Source: Gracilaria caudata
Taxonomy: Eukaryota > Rhodophyta > Florideophyceae > Gracilariales > Gracilariaceae
Reading direction: 5' to 3'
DNA length: 15,796 nucleotides
Assembly: GCA_030374735.1 (NCBI GenBank)
Contig: JASCIV010000585.1
Coordinates: 340 to 16,135, forward strand
The translations under genes were made by a program, and so were the position numbers. Shown piece by piece: positions 1 to 7,698 of this stretch. Under the pieces are notes generated by a model. It had not been told where the DNA came from. It worked only from the letters and a program-made list of their open reading frames with translations, and did no database searches. The first letter of the stretch is position 1. Each line of letters begins with the position of its first letter.

Positions 1-2
1 AC

Positions 3-1345
3 TTAAAGCTTTTCCCTGCGGCTGGCCCGTTGGAATTCGTCGCAATCGACATTCTAGGACCATTGCCGGAGACCTCGAAGGGATACAAGTGGGTAATCGT
101 CATTACCGACATGTTTACGAAGCTTACGAGAGCTATACCATTGAGGAGCACGACCGCGCCGGTCCTGGCCGACGCGTTCTTGAACCATTGGGTTTACAGT
201 ACGGAGCTCCCTTCTACCTACTGATCGATAACGGTTCGAACCTCGCTTCGAAGTTCTTCGAGTCGGTGTGTACCATTTTGGGTTTGGAGCATTACTTCAC
301 GACAGCGTACCATCCACAGACCAATAGTCAGGTGGAACGCTTCAATAAGACCCTGGTGGCTCGCCTCCGGCACTACGTCGAAGAACACCAGAAAGGTTTG
401 GCGGACTACGTACAGCCGCTGACGTACGCCTATAACCTGCAGGTTCACTGCTCGACAAGGACGACTCCGTTCGACCTCGTACTCTCACGTCATCCTCCTG
501 GTATTGCGCTCCAAGCAGGTCCCCAAAACCGTCAGGCTCCTGGCAGGCGGACGCCTGCCCAAGCCAAGAAGGGTATCCTCTCAAGGTTGCGCGAGACGCT
601 AAAGGTTGCCTCTGGAAAACTTACGAAGGCCCAGCAGCGGTACAAGAAGTATTATGACCAGAGGGTTACACGAATTACAAAATTAGAACCAGGAGAGTAC
701 GTCTTCGTTGACATACCTCCTAATGGTGCAATACCCACGCCGGCAGAGGAAAAGGAAGACCGATTGGTAGACGAAGACATTCGCTCTAAGCTACTGCCGA
801 AAGCGACTGGTTCCTTTCAGGTAATTCGCAGCGATGACCATACGGTTATCACCCTGGAAAACGGACTGGAAAATACCGTCTCGGTTGACCAGGTGACCAA
901 GGCCCCCGCCGATGAGGTTGAACCACCAGCGGAGGCCAACGCAGAAAGCCCTGAGGTCACTGAGAATGCGCAGCCCTCCTCTGTCTCTGATGCACCCTCT
1001 GGTGAGAGAGCCGTCACGGTCGACCCCGTTCCATCTGGTGAGAAAACCCTCACGGTCGACCCGACGGTGTCTAAATCAGTTTTGGTTGACCCGACGGTCT
1101 CTCCGCAACCGTCTGAGGGAGTTCCGCCGAGCTCAACTGGAGATCAGTCCGCTACGGAAACCCAAGAGGCAGTCGTTGACGCCATTGTAGGTCATGAACA
1201 CACCGTCTCAGGAATACGTTACCGTGTAAGATGGTACGGCTATTCTGCCGCCCATGACACCATGGAGCCACCAGGTCACCTTCCGGCAAACTTCCGTATA
1301 CGGTACTGGCGACGACGCGGCCAGGTCCCGCCTCCTAACTACTAA
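3..1345 (+). pseudogene. pol: Ty3/gypsy pol, integrase to chromodomain, partial and frameshifted
   Basis: Integrase inserts retroelement cDNA into host DNA; the C-terminal chromodomain of this class can steer insertion to marked chromatin. The reading frame is open from the left edge (frame of base 3) up to a stop at 222-224, then continues one frame back from about 200 to the TAA at 1343-1345. Catalytic residues are visible: Asp at 48-50, Asp at 227-229 and Glu at 335-337, with exactly 35 residues between the last two. The motif YHPQTNSQVERFN surrounds the Glu. A GPY/F-like region lies near 630-900, an acidic Pro/Ser/Thr linker near 905-1165, and a chromodomain near 1172-1315 (RYRVRWYGY, then TMEP and HLP). 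The frame change falls between the Tyr codon at 195 and the Tyr codon at 200, where one base is missing relative to family spacing. This copy therefore probably makes no full integrase, unless the change is a sequencing error. Confidence 0.88.
995..1096 (+). repeat. 36-bp tandem repeat in the pol linker, two copies plus a decayed third
   Basis: Two adjacent 36-bp units (995-1030 and 1031-1066) encode PSGERAVTVDPV and PSGEKTLTVDPT. A third, degenerate unit (1067-1096) keeps the VDPT end. The units are in frame, so copy number can change without breaking pol. They sit in the low-complexity spacer between integrase and chromodomain and probably act only as a flexible tether. Confidence 0.8.
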
Positions 1346-1370
1346 CCGTTTGGTAATGCGCCCAGCGCTT

Positions 1371-1396
1371 AGGAGGGAAGGGGGGAGGAAAGGGAG
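1371..1396 (+). other. Candidate polypurine tract of the retroelement
   Basis: Twenty-six consecutive purines, starting AGGAGGGAAG and ending AAAGGGAG, begin 25 bp after the pol stop. Polypurine tracts prime plus-strand DNA synthesis and lie directly before the 3' LTR. The next bases are TCTCTTTACC, not the usual TG; the first TG is at 1407. The LTR edge therefore remains open. A second, shorter purine run (2333-2345) is a weaker alternative. Confidence 0.6.
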
Positions 1397-1520
1397 TCTC
1401 TTTACCTGGTGGTGTGTTGTGCAGGATAGACAGGATGGTTGGACCCAATGGATCACTGTCCAAATGGTTACTACAAGAGAGAGTCCGAAAGGTCTTACAA
1501 AGAAGAATACTACGAAGAAT

Positions 1521-2033
1521 GAACCAGGTGGTTCAGGAGACGCGAGAACGACCTACCTAGAAGGTAGACTGCACATGTGGTACCGTTAAGGAAGATGAGT
1601 ACCATCAGCAACGCCGGTGGGCGATTGAAGCATGACGATCGCCCATATGGTCAACGGCCGGAACAAGACACGCGCGGCGCGCGTGCACGGCCAATAGGTA
1701 TGGATAAAAAAAATTGGCTATTTTATTTGGCGAGGGGGGATGCCAGGCGGCGCGACGCGCCGTGTGCGGTAACCGATTCGGTTTACACTATTGTGTGTAG
1801 CGCGCGCGCCTTGGTATGGTCAAAAAATCTAAGTATTTTGACCGTGCCACCGTCTCAAATCGGGCATTCCCAGCCGCTGAAACCGCTTGGTTTCGGAGAT
1901 ACAGACCAAAAAGTGTTTCTGCGTTTTTGGTACCATACGGAGTGGTAATTTTCGTGCGCAATTTTTTTATTCGCCTTGCAAGTAACCTCTCGGCGCCGGC
2001 GTGGCATGCGCCTGCGTACGCCCCCAGAGGTTA
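1521..2033. repeat. Chain of short perfect inverted repeats (hairpin-rich tract), gene-free
   Basis: No credible gene lies between 1346 and 2609. Within 1521-2033 I find these perfect dyads: GAACCA/TGGTTC (1521-1534), CTACCT/AGGTAG (1553-1567), TGGTAC/GTACCA (1578-1604), TGGGCGAT/ATCGCCCA (1618-1645), CACGCGCG/CGCGCGTG (1669-1685), CGGCGCG/CGCGCCG (1748-1762), GGTCAAAA/TTTTGACC (1818-1843), GAAACC/GGTTTC (1879-1894), ACCAAAAA/TTTTTGGT (1905-1931) and TAACCTCT/AGAGGTTA (1983-2033). The stretch probably belongs to the 3' LTR or 3' region of the retroelement; what the structure does is unknown. Confidence 0.7.
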
Positions 2034-2393
2034 TGCACAACCGCCGCGATACACTGTTGGCAACCCTACCCCGTCGTTTCATTACGCTTGCGAGGACTCG
2101 AAAGATGTACGCGTCGACCACGATGGGTTTGGCAATGACTTGAAGGCATTGAAGCGAATTCACCGCAGGAGAGCGCTCCTCTATGGTTCCCAAAGGTTGA
2201 CCTCTACGGTATTGGAGAGCCTGAACAGAGAAAGAGACCAACACTGCGCGCGTTGCATCATCTATAGGTTCGGACGCGGAACAGGCGTATGCCGCCCTCG
2301 TTCCCTACACGCCACTGTGGTACAGTGTCGCTAAGGAAGGGGGAGGCGAACCTGGAGGAGGCATTTTCGAACCTGTTGGAGACAACTGGAAGA

Positions 2394-2501
2394 ACCAAAT
2401 GGTCACGAAACAAATAGAACCAGATGATTATGAAGAGAAGGAACCAAATGGTTAAGGAAGAAGGTAAACCAGATGGTCGTTGTGAAACGGGACCAAATGG
2501 T
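2394..2501. promoter_or_regulatory. Array of five ACCARATGGT dyads at 24-25 bp pitch
   Basis: The decamers begin at 2394, 2419, 2443, 2468 and 2492: ACCAAATGGT, ACCAGATGAT, ACCAAATGGT, ACCAGATGGT, ACCAAATGGT. Spacings are 25, 24, 25 and 24 bp, and A- and G-type copies alternate. Each is a dyad (ACCA-NN-TGGT) preceded mostly by GA or AA and embedded in purine-rich DNA. Single copies also occur at 1523-1532 and 5135-5144 (ACCAGGTGGT), with near copies at 1459 and 3517. Equal spacing near two helical turns plus 3-4 bp and a palindromic core suggest dimeric protein binding sites. Function is inferred; a decayed minisatellite is the alternative. Confidence 0.6.
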
Positions 2502-2609
2502 TAAGAGCGAAACAAAAAAGGCAAAGAAGGAGACGCAGAAGTCAAAAGCATTACTCAACTGTAGTCACGACCTACAAGGACATTGGAAACAGACCGCAAG
2601 GGAAGCGAC

Positions 2610-4952
2610 CTACTGGTGGCCAGAACCGTGACCGAAGCTGTAGTGGAAGCCACGTTTGGCTCCGCTACCACTACCAACGGGGGTCCAACCCCACTGTACA
2701 TCCAACGGCGGTTCACCCTGAGCTTGGTCACCGGCAGGGGTACCAGCGGGAGATGCAACCATTGGGGTGGCGCCGGAAGGTAAGGCAGTACCCGTCAAAG
2801 GGGTAGGCAGACCTGTCGAGGTAGGCATCACCGGAGGACGGTTGTAGAAGACCCTACGGCGTTGGGCAGGTGGAAGGCCTGGCTCAGCTGGGTTGGAAAG
2901 ATCGTACGGACCAAACGGTGTGGCAGCAGACTCAGAAGAACCGACAGGAGCCGTCGCGAACCCGAGGGACACAGAGACGAAAGAACCCGTTGGTGGGCAG
3001 AAGACGCACCGTAGGAACTTCCATCGAAGGTGTTCTACCAATGGTGTCGCAAAGGCCGGAGCTGGTTGGGGATTCTGTGCCAATGCCGGAGAAACGTTAC
3101 CGTCGATCAACTGGGAAAGGTTTTCAACGTGGTTCGAGACCAATAGGTACATGGTCTGCTGAAACGGATCGCGAAACTTGCGCATCGAGTCGTTTTGCGT
3201 GGTGTATTTCGCCAAGACCGGCAGGTAACTCGTGAGACTGTCGATAGCCTGTTCGGCTGTACCGGGGCCAGGATGGTGGAGATGGTACCGACACGCCTGA
3301 TTCAGGCGATGCAGAGCTGCACCAACTGCTGAAAGTTGCTGGCCATTGTGGGGAACCATTGGAGCGGGCACAGGAACCGAACGGAACGCGCCAGCCGCAT
3401 TGGTACCAACCGGTGTTGCAGGCGTACCGCGATCGGTAGGAGGGGCAACCGTAGTTGGCGGAGGAACCGCAATGGGAACCTCAGGTGCGCCCACGCCGGT
3501 GTCGAGCGCGCCTTCAGCCAAATGGTTAGCGAGCACGTGCTCAGCCTCTTCGGCGACGCGGAGCTCTTGCTGGTTCCAGACGGCCCAGGCCTTCGTGGGC
3601 CCCCAGTTGTACCCTCCGGCTGCGTCCAATATGGCGTTGAGCTCCTGAACAGTATAGGAAGTTCCCCTGACCAGAGGGTTAACGCTTAATTCGTCACGGA
3701 TGACCGAGATGATGTGCTTGGGGAGGCGGAAAACCCGACCGATGGGTGCAAGTGGGTGCGCCGGAAAGGTGGGGTCCCCGCAGCGGGTGTTACATGTGAT
3801 ACCTTCACGGGAAGCCTGTAGCAGGGCAGTCATGACTGCAAATTCCGCTTTGGCAACCGACCAAACGCTAGAAGCAAAGGGAGTGCTATTGAAGATGGCG
3901 CTTCCGCAATAGGCTAACACCGGAGGGGTAGGATTGTCCAAGAATTGGCACACTTCGTATTGCTCCCACCATTCAGGTCGCGGCGCATACAAGCTCCTAC
4001 GGATATTCTCATCTTGCGAGAAGAACTCCACGCAGTTAAACGAGTGCATCGTGCGGACGTTCGCACGTCTGTACGGTAGACGAGATTCGTCGGCACAATC
4101 CTCCGCCCACCGCTTCCGGTCCATAAACCAATTGGTGTGGAAAGGCTGATCGAAAGCAACCATCAAAGAAGTCGCCGTTACGATGGCTGGTTGAGCACCA
4201 ACCCGAAAAAGCGGCTTGACCACCTTTTTGAAATACGACACCTCGTGGGTTCCCCGGACGTACGGAAGGTCCGATGGCACCATGGGCGGGATGACCGATA
4301 GGAATGGGGTGTGGCGACACTTGGCATCAAAGGCGCCTTGCCTGGTCTGAGGCTGATTCCTTCCGCAGACAGAGATCGAACGGTATTCAGGGATTCGCGC
4401 AAGAAGCTCGCAGTCCCAGCTTTTGAAGAGCATGTAGTCCGAGAGGGTGGGCCGACGGAACACCTGAGGGATTTGATAGACGTCTTTTGCGATTGGCCAA
4501 GCCGTCAGGGAGCTGAAGATACGCTTGTCAATGGCCTTCAGAGGTACACCATGTTGACAGCTAGGCTTGAAAAGTTCCTGTATGGTTAGGAGAGCGACAG
4601 GCGCGTGAGACGGAGAACCGACTAATGAGCTTGACGAACCGACTGGTGCAGTCCGGGGGACCGAAGTGGGCGCTTTGGGAGCTATATCGGGATGTTCAGC
4701 GTACGCTATGCCGTAGTGCGGATCCACTGCCAGGTTTTCCAGTCCCTTTTGACGGCAACCACCAGCTGGTGATCGAGTAACGCGCTTCGCAATGCCACCA
4801 TACGGGCCGACGCGAGGATGGCGGTTCATCGCAACGCTGAGACCAAGCCGGTTTGTGTGAAAGCCGGACACCCGGGGGTCTTCGCGCGACGTCAGACCTG
4901 CACCAACGGGTTTATCGACGCTCAAGGCCACCACTTCGGGCTGGTTAGTCAT
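2610..4952 (-). CDS. 780-aa orphan protein, antisense to and convergent with the retroelement pol
   Basis: A single open frame runs from ATG at 4952 to TAG at 2610. Such a length cannot be chance. I do not recognise the family. Layout: a basic, low-complexity N-terminus (1-115); a likely folded core rich in aromatic and Cys residues (about 118-485, e.g. PEWWEQYEVCQF near 326-337 and YNWGPTKAWAVWNQQ near 448-462); a Pro/Thr/Ala linker (486-535); a second, probably helical segment (536-650) ending in a lone CVFC; and a Pro/Gly/Ser tail (655-780) with QRRR near 697-700. No signal peptide, membrane helix, zinc knuckle, protease or polymerase motif is visible. Its 3' end faces pol. Antisense ORFs between pol and the 3' LTR are known in some plant Ty3/gypsy elements, so it may be an accessory gene; a separate host gene or another element's structural gene is also possible. 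Confidence 0.75.
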   Translation of the reverse strand: MTNQPEVVALSVDKPVGAGLTSREDPRVSGFHTNRLGLSVAMNRHPRVGPYGGIAKRVTRSPAGGCRQKGLENLAVDPHYGIAYAEHPDIAPKAPTSVPRTAPVGSSSSLVGSPSHAPVALLTIQELFKPSCQHGVPLKAIDKRIFSSLTAWPIAKDVYQIPQVFRRPTLSDYMLFKSWDCELLARIPEYRSISVCGRNQPQTRQGAFDAKCRHTPFLSVIPPMVPSDLPYVRGTHEVSYFKKVVKPLFRVGAQPAIVTATSLMVAFDQPFHTNWFMDRKRWAEDCADESRLPYRRANVRTMHSFNCVEFFSQDENIRRSLYAPRPEWWEQYEVCQFLDNPTPPVLAYCGSAIFNSTPFASSVWSVAKAEFAVMTALLQASREGITCNTRCGDPTFPAHPLAPIGRVFRLPKHIISVIRDELSVNPLVRGTSYTVQELNAILDAAGGYNWGPTKAWAVWNQQELRVAEEAEHVLANHLAEGALDTGVGAPEVPIAVPPPTTVAPPTDRGTPATPVGTNAAGAFRSVPVPAPMVPHNGQQLSAVGAALHRLNQACRYHLHHPGPGTAEQAIDSLTSYLPVLAKYTTQNDSMRKFRDPFQQTMYLLVSNHVENLSQLIDGNVSPALAQNPQPAPAFATPLVEHLRWKFLRCVFCPPTGSFVSVSLGFATAPVGSSESAATPFGPYDLSNPAEPGLPPAQRRRVFYNRPPVMPTSTGLPTPLTGTALPSGATPMVASPAGTPAGDQAQGEPPLDVQWGWTPVGSGSGAKRGFHYSFGHGSGHQ

Positions 4953-5378
4953 TCCGCGTGGGGAATATAAGCCTGACGGTGTTCAAAGGTTATCCATGAG
5001 GTACGCTCACCGCTGAAAGACCACGAAGGTGCACTGTACGTGACCAGAGGAAGAGAGGAGATAGTAAAGACCTTGAAGACATCACGAGAACGCAAACGTG
5101 AAAAGATGGATGACAATACACACAGATTAGCTCGACCAGGTGGTCTGCACCACTCGCTGTATTAGGTCCGAAGCAACTTGCAATACCTGCTGGAAAGCAT
5201 CGCTATGTCAGGCCCGAGGGCGTGCCTGTCGATAAAAACGAGATGTGTAATACAGAAAGCCATGCCAGCGAGGCTGGGCCGTACAGATTTGCCACGTGGG
5301 TAAGGACTGATAAGGATAAGGATATAGTTTTACCGCAATAGGTAAAGAATAGCTGCCAGGTGCACTACAGCAGTGAAT

Positions 5379-5415
5379 CCTCCAACGTGGCACATGTAGC
5401 GTGCCACGGCGGAGG
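5379..5415. repeat. Hairpin, 13 paired bases with one internal loop
   Basis: CCTCC (5379-5383) and CGTGGCAC (5386-5393) pair with GTGCCACG (5401-5408) and GGAGG (5411-5415), leaving a 7-nt loop and a 2x2 internal loop. No link to a gene is evident. Confidence 0.65.
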
Positions 5416-5865
5416 TTGAGCTGCACCACCCTTAAAGTGAGTGCACCACTTTTTGTTCTACAATATTGTAAAGTCAAGTACCTTCTGGCTAACTCTTGAG
5501 ACCCCTAGGTTTCTACAGTCAACCTATCGGTATAACCAGAATACTCGCAGTTCTATTAGTCAGCTTTGCGTCGTTCTCTGCATCTACCGAGCAGGCACCA
5601 ATAGCCAACCGACTACTATTTGCCCCTAGTGGTTTGTGCTGCTGCATACCTTGTTGGTTCTTTCTCTCTCCGCCTTTTAGGTTGCGTTTTGACTCGGTTT
5701 CTAGCACTGTGTCCACACGAACACTCATTGGTACCCAACAGCCAGGCTTTGGCTATACCAAAACTTTTCTGGTCTTTCTAGTCATTAAGTGTTCGTCACA
5801 CGGTTGTAGATTTGCAGCCAGGGATCAGACTGTCCTGGAGATGCCTTGCAGGTTGATAGGGATTC

Positions 5866-5896
5866 CTAATTTACCACTCCCGTAACGATAAATTAG
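5866..5896. repeat. 8-bp inverted repeat CTAATTTA/TAAATTAG
   Basis: The arms at 5866-5873 and 5889-5896 are perfect, with a 15-nt loop. They sit at the point where the sequence becomes AT-richer. Its role is unknown. Confidence 0.5.
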
Positions 5897-5985
5897 CGTG
5901 CACGCTCATATTAAATAAGGAGAGTAGCTTTACTTGTGGCACAGGAATTGGATCTAAAACTTCTCATAGGGTGGCTGTAAATAGA

Positions 5986-6052
5986 CACTGCGGTAGCCGT
6001 GAACGCCGTCAACGTCGCATCGTGAGTCACGGCGTTTACGGCTACCGCCGTG
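5986..6052. repeat. Strong inverted repeat with 20-nt near-perfect arms upstream of a TATA promoter
   Basis: The arm at 5990-6009 pairs with 6029-6048 over 20 positions with one mismatch, which is a G-T pair in RNA. After one further mismatch, CAC (5986-5988) pairs with GTG (6050-6052). The loop is 19 nt. The right arm starts inside GTGAGTCAC (6022-6030), which contains a bZIP-type TGAGTCA. It lies about 160 bp upstream of the TATA box at 6212. It could be a foldback element remnant, a cruciform-forming regulatory site, or a hairpin RNA source. Confidence 0.8.
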
Positions 6053-6219
6053 ACGGAAATGGTACGGAGGTCCAAGTCAGATCATCATTGATGATGACTC
6101 ATCAACCAAATAATATCATGATATCATGAAGCTGTGATTATGACTTTGCCAAGTGGCGAAGAAGACGAGATGCACGTGCCCGTTGTAGGTTCAGATCTGT
6201 GCCGGAGTTCATATAAATA
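6023..6219 (+). promoter_or_regulatory. Promoter region: bZIP-type sites, AT palindromes, CACGTG and TATA box
   Basis: In order: TGAGTCA (6023-6029), the 15-nt dyad ATCATCATTGATGAT (6081-6095), TGACTCA (6095-6101), overlapping palindromes ATATCATGATAT (6113-6124) and TCATGATATCATGA (6116-6129), CACGTG (6173-6178) and TATAAATA (6212-6219). TGASTCA is the core of AP-1/Gcn4-type bZIP sites, and CACGTG is bound by bZIP and bHLH factors. With a start about 30 bp after the TATA box, the first ATG downstream is that of the zinc-finger ORF at 6369. The TATA match is strong. Use of the other sites is inferred. Confidence 0.6.
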
Positions 6220-6368
6220 GGGTGTGATAGAGTCCGCGCCCTTCGTTGTCTTCAAACTGTGTAGAGTACCTGATCCCTGGCCAACCTCTGCACACTGTTG
6301 AGAAGGAAGAGATTTTCAAAGCTCTCATAGAATTTCGAAGTTTCCTATCACCATCTTTTTCCTTCACA

Positions 6369-6470
6369 ATGAAAGCAGGGAAAAGAAGTAAGGCCTGGAG
6401 GTGTAGACATTGCAATCAGAAGTTTAAAACGAAACGGGATAGAGATGCTCATGAGAGAACTGAACATTAG
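6369..6470 (+). CDS. 33-aa microprotein consisting of one C2H2 zinc finger
   Basis: The first ATG downstream of the TATA box opens a 33-codon ORF ending TAG at 6470. The peptide has a basic head (MKAGKRSKAW) and one finger, CRHCNQKFKTKRDRDAHERT followed by EH: C-x2-C-x12-H-x4-H with Phe at the usual core position. Arg replaces the usual Leu. C2H2 fingers bind zinc and usually DNA or RNA; single-finger proteins also act as protein binders. The frame is open upstream to 6231 without an ATG, so the ORF could also be the 3' exon of a longer gene or a truncated copy. The finger pattern is clear; that this is a free-standing gene is inferred. Confidence 0.55.
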   Translation: MKAGKRSKAWRCRHCNQKFKTKRDRDAHERTEH

Positions 6471-7140
6471 AACTTTGAGTATGGAAGGAAAGGGGCAAGG
6501 CAGTGTTCCGAAGGTAAACATGACGTCTTTATGCAGTTATTTTCAATTATGCGTTGGGTTTTTGCTATAACGATCTTTTTGTCAAGCAGTCAACGACATA
6601 GTCGACTGGGAACCGCTAAAGAAATGAACTGCTCTGATAACACCGCCTTTATCGGGCTCTCTCCATTTGATGACCTATCTATCGCTGAACCAGATGTCTT
6701 TTTTGGATGATCAAGGCTTTGCGAGAAGGCAAATTGGAGTACAGCTGAAGTTGTTGTGTGTGAAATTCCTGAGTATTTTGAGTTTGCGCATCTACCCTTC
6801 GTATATATGTGTTCCGGACACCTGTGAGTATAAGGTTGGTGATACTAGCGTCTTTTCTATCTAGATTCAAGCATGAGATCTCAACTTTATCTTATCTTGG
6901 CAAGGAGAAAGATGAAACGACCACCGAATATGGTAGTTGTTGATTACTTACTATCCGTGCTTTTGCTGCACGTTTGGGCCTTACAATTGACAGGGGATTG
7001 CTGCTTGCCATGCCAGTGCATAATATGCATACTGAGTTTAGTTGCTGTCGTTCGTGATTGCTATCAGAGCAAGTAAAACCTACTAGATGTATACTGATAA
7101 ATGATTCATAGCTTCTCTGTTTATGTGCTAAGGTCAAAGC
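6471..7140 (+). other. AT-rich stretch without a confident gene; two weak small ORFs in tandem
   Basis: Two short ORFs with ATG starts follow each other: 6670-6864 (64 aa) and 6873-7076 (67 aa), 8 bp apart. The second has two hydrophobic stretches (about residues 21-39 and 49-60) with a Cys cluster between (CCLPCQCIIC), as in a small membrane protein. ORFs this short are expected by chance, the opposite strand is open as well, and I recognise neither product. They are recorded as possible only. Confidence 0.2.
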
Positions 7141-7143
7141 CGT

Positions 7144-7208
7144 ACTTGTGACTAACTATTTTGGCCACTTTGAAAGTCACAAGTCATCGGATCTCCGTTG
7201 GAGATCCG
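7144..7208. repeat. Two adjacent perfect hairpins
   Basis: ACTTGTGACT (7144-7153) pairs with AGTCACAAGT (7175-7184). Four bases later CGGATCTCC (7188-7196) pairs with GGAGATCCG (7200-7208) around a 3-nt loop. A weaker CTCCGA/TCGGAG pair (7226-7249) and two CACGTG sites (7260-7265, 7277-7282) follow. They lie about 500 bp past the 3' end of the APH-family gene. From 7209 to 7698 I see no gene. Confidence 0.7.
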
Positions 7209-7698
7209 TCTGCCGACTCATTTCGCTCCGATCGCCAAAGCGTTCGGAGACAGGCACACCACGTGAAGGCGAGTAGCACGTGCCCAGGCTTTACTTCAGT
7301 CTAGTAATCGAAGGCTGTTGTCCAAAATAAAGAAGCAGAAGAACGGTCGATGACTCCCTTCTCTACTGAGTGCTTATAGCACGTATTTCTTAGTAATGCT
7401 CCAGCCAAAAGCAGTAACACGCAGATACGCACATCCAACTTAGGCCACTTTACTGTATCACTGAAGCTGATGTGGTGGCCACTGTAGCGTTTTGCGTTGT
7501 CTACTGCGCACCGTATTCGCTAACCCGCACTCGATACGATCTCGATACGTCAGCCTTCTAACGGTCTTCCATGGACGTGCAACGTTCTGTTGCAAGTGTT
7601 GCCATATACTCTTAACCAATTGGAAGGCTTGGGGTAACATGAAAAGGATGCAGTGCGAACGCAACAAGGGTAATATATTAGCAATTGCGATTTCCAAC

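Larger units (their letters stand above)
1..1396 (+). mobile_element. 3' part of a Ty3/gypsy (chromovirus-type) LTR retrotransposon, truncated by the window edge
   Basis: Seen: the 3' end of a pol gene with integrase and chromodomain, followed 25 bp after its stop by an uninterrupted purine run. Known: this order (integrase, chromodomain, polypurine tract, 3' LTR) is the usual 3' end of chromodomain Ty3/gypsy elements. Gag, protease, reverse transcriptase, RNase H and the 5' LTR would lie left of the window. The 3' LTR should start close to 1397-1410, but I could not fix its ends because no second LTR copy is visible for comparison. The true right boundary may lie anywhere up to about 2560, or beyond 5000 if the antisense ORF belongs to the element. 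Confidence 0.85.
4953..5985. other. Gene-free stretch upstream of the antisense ORF
   Basis: No credible ORF. The stretch should hold the promoter of the minus-strand 780-aa ORF, but I see no clear TATA box on that strand. It holds one ACCAGGTGGT dyad (5135-5144), a purine-rich run near 5045-5060, CACGTG at 5293-5298, and two hairpins described separately. The open frame 5496-5885 on the + strand lacks a usable ATG. The other LTR of the retroelement could lie here, but I found no match to 1397-2600. Confidence 0.5.

Noticed and set aside
190..224. Programmed ribosomal frameshift in pol
   Set aside because: Programmed shifts in these elements occur at gag-pol borders, not inside the integrase core, and I see no clear slippery site with the required spacing.
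1855..2334. Overlapping ORFs on both strands in the gene-free stretch after pol
   Set aside because: Both lack domains, overlap each other and cross the hairpin chain; more likely untranslated element sequence.
2394..2501. CRISPR-like array
   Set aside because: The repeat core is only 10 bp and the pitch 24-25 bp, in a eukaryotic setting with no cas genes.
5729..5745. TTGGTACCCAACAGC as a retroelement primer binding site after a 5' LTR
   Set aside because: It begins like a tRNA-complementary TGG site, but no LTR pair or gag follows it, and TTGG-TAC-CCAA is itself a simple dyad.
5496..5885. 129-codon + strand frame with a hydrophobic start
   Set aside because: It opens at TTG with no useful ATG, and a signal-like start alone is weak evidence.
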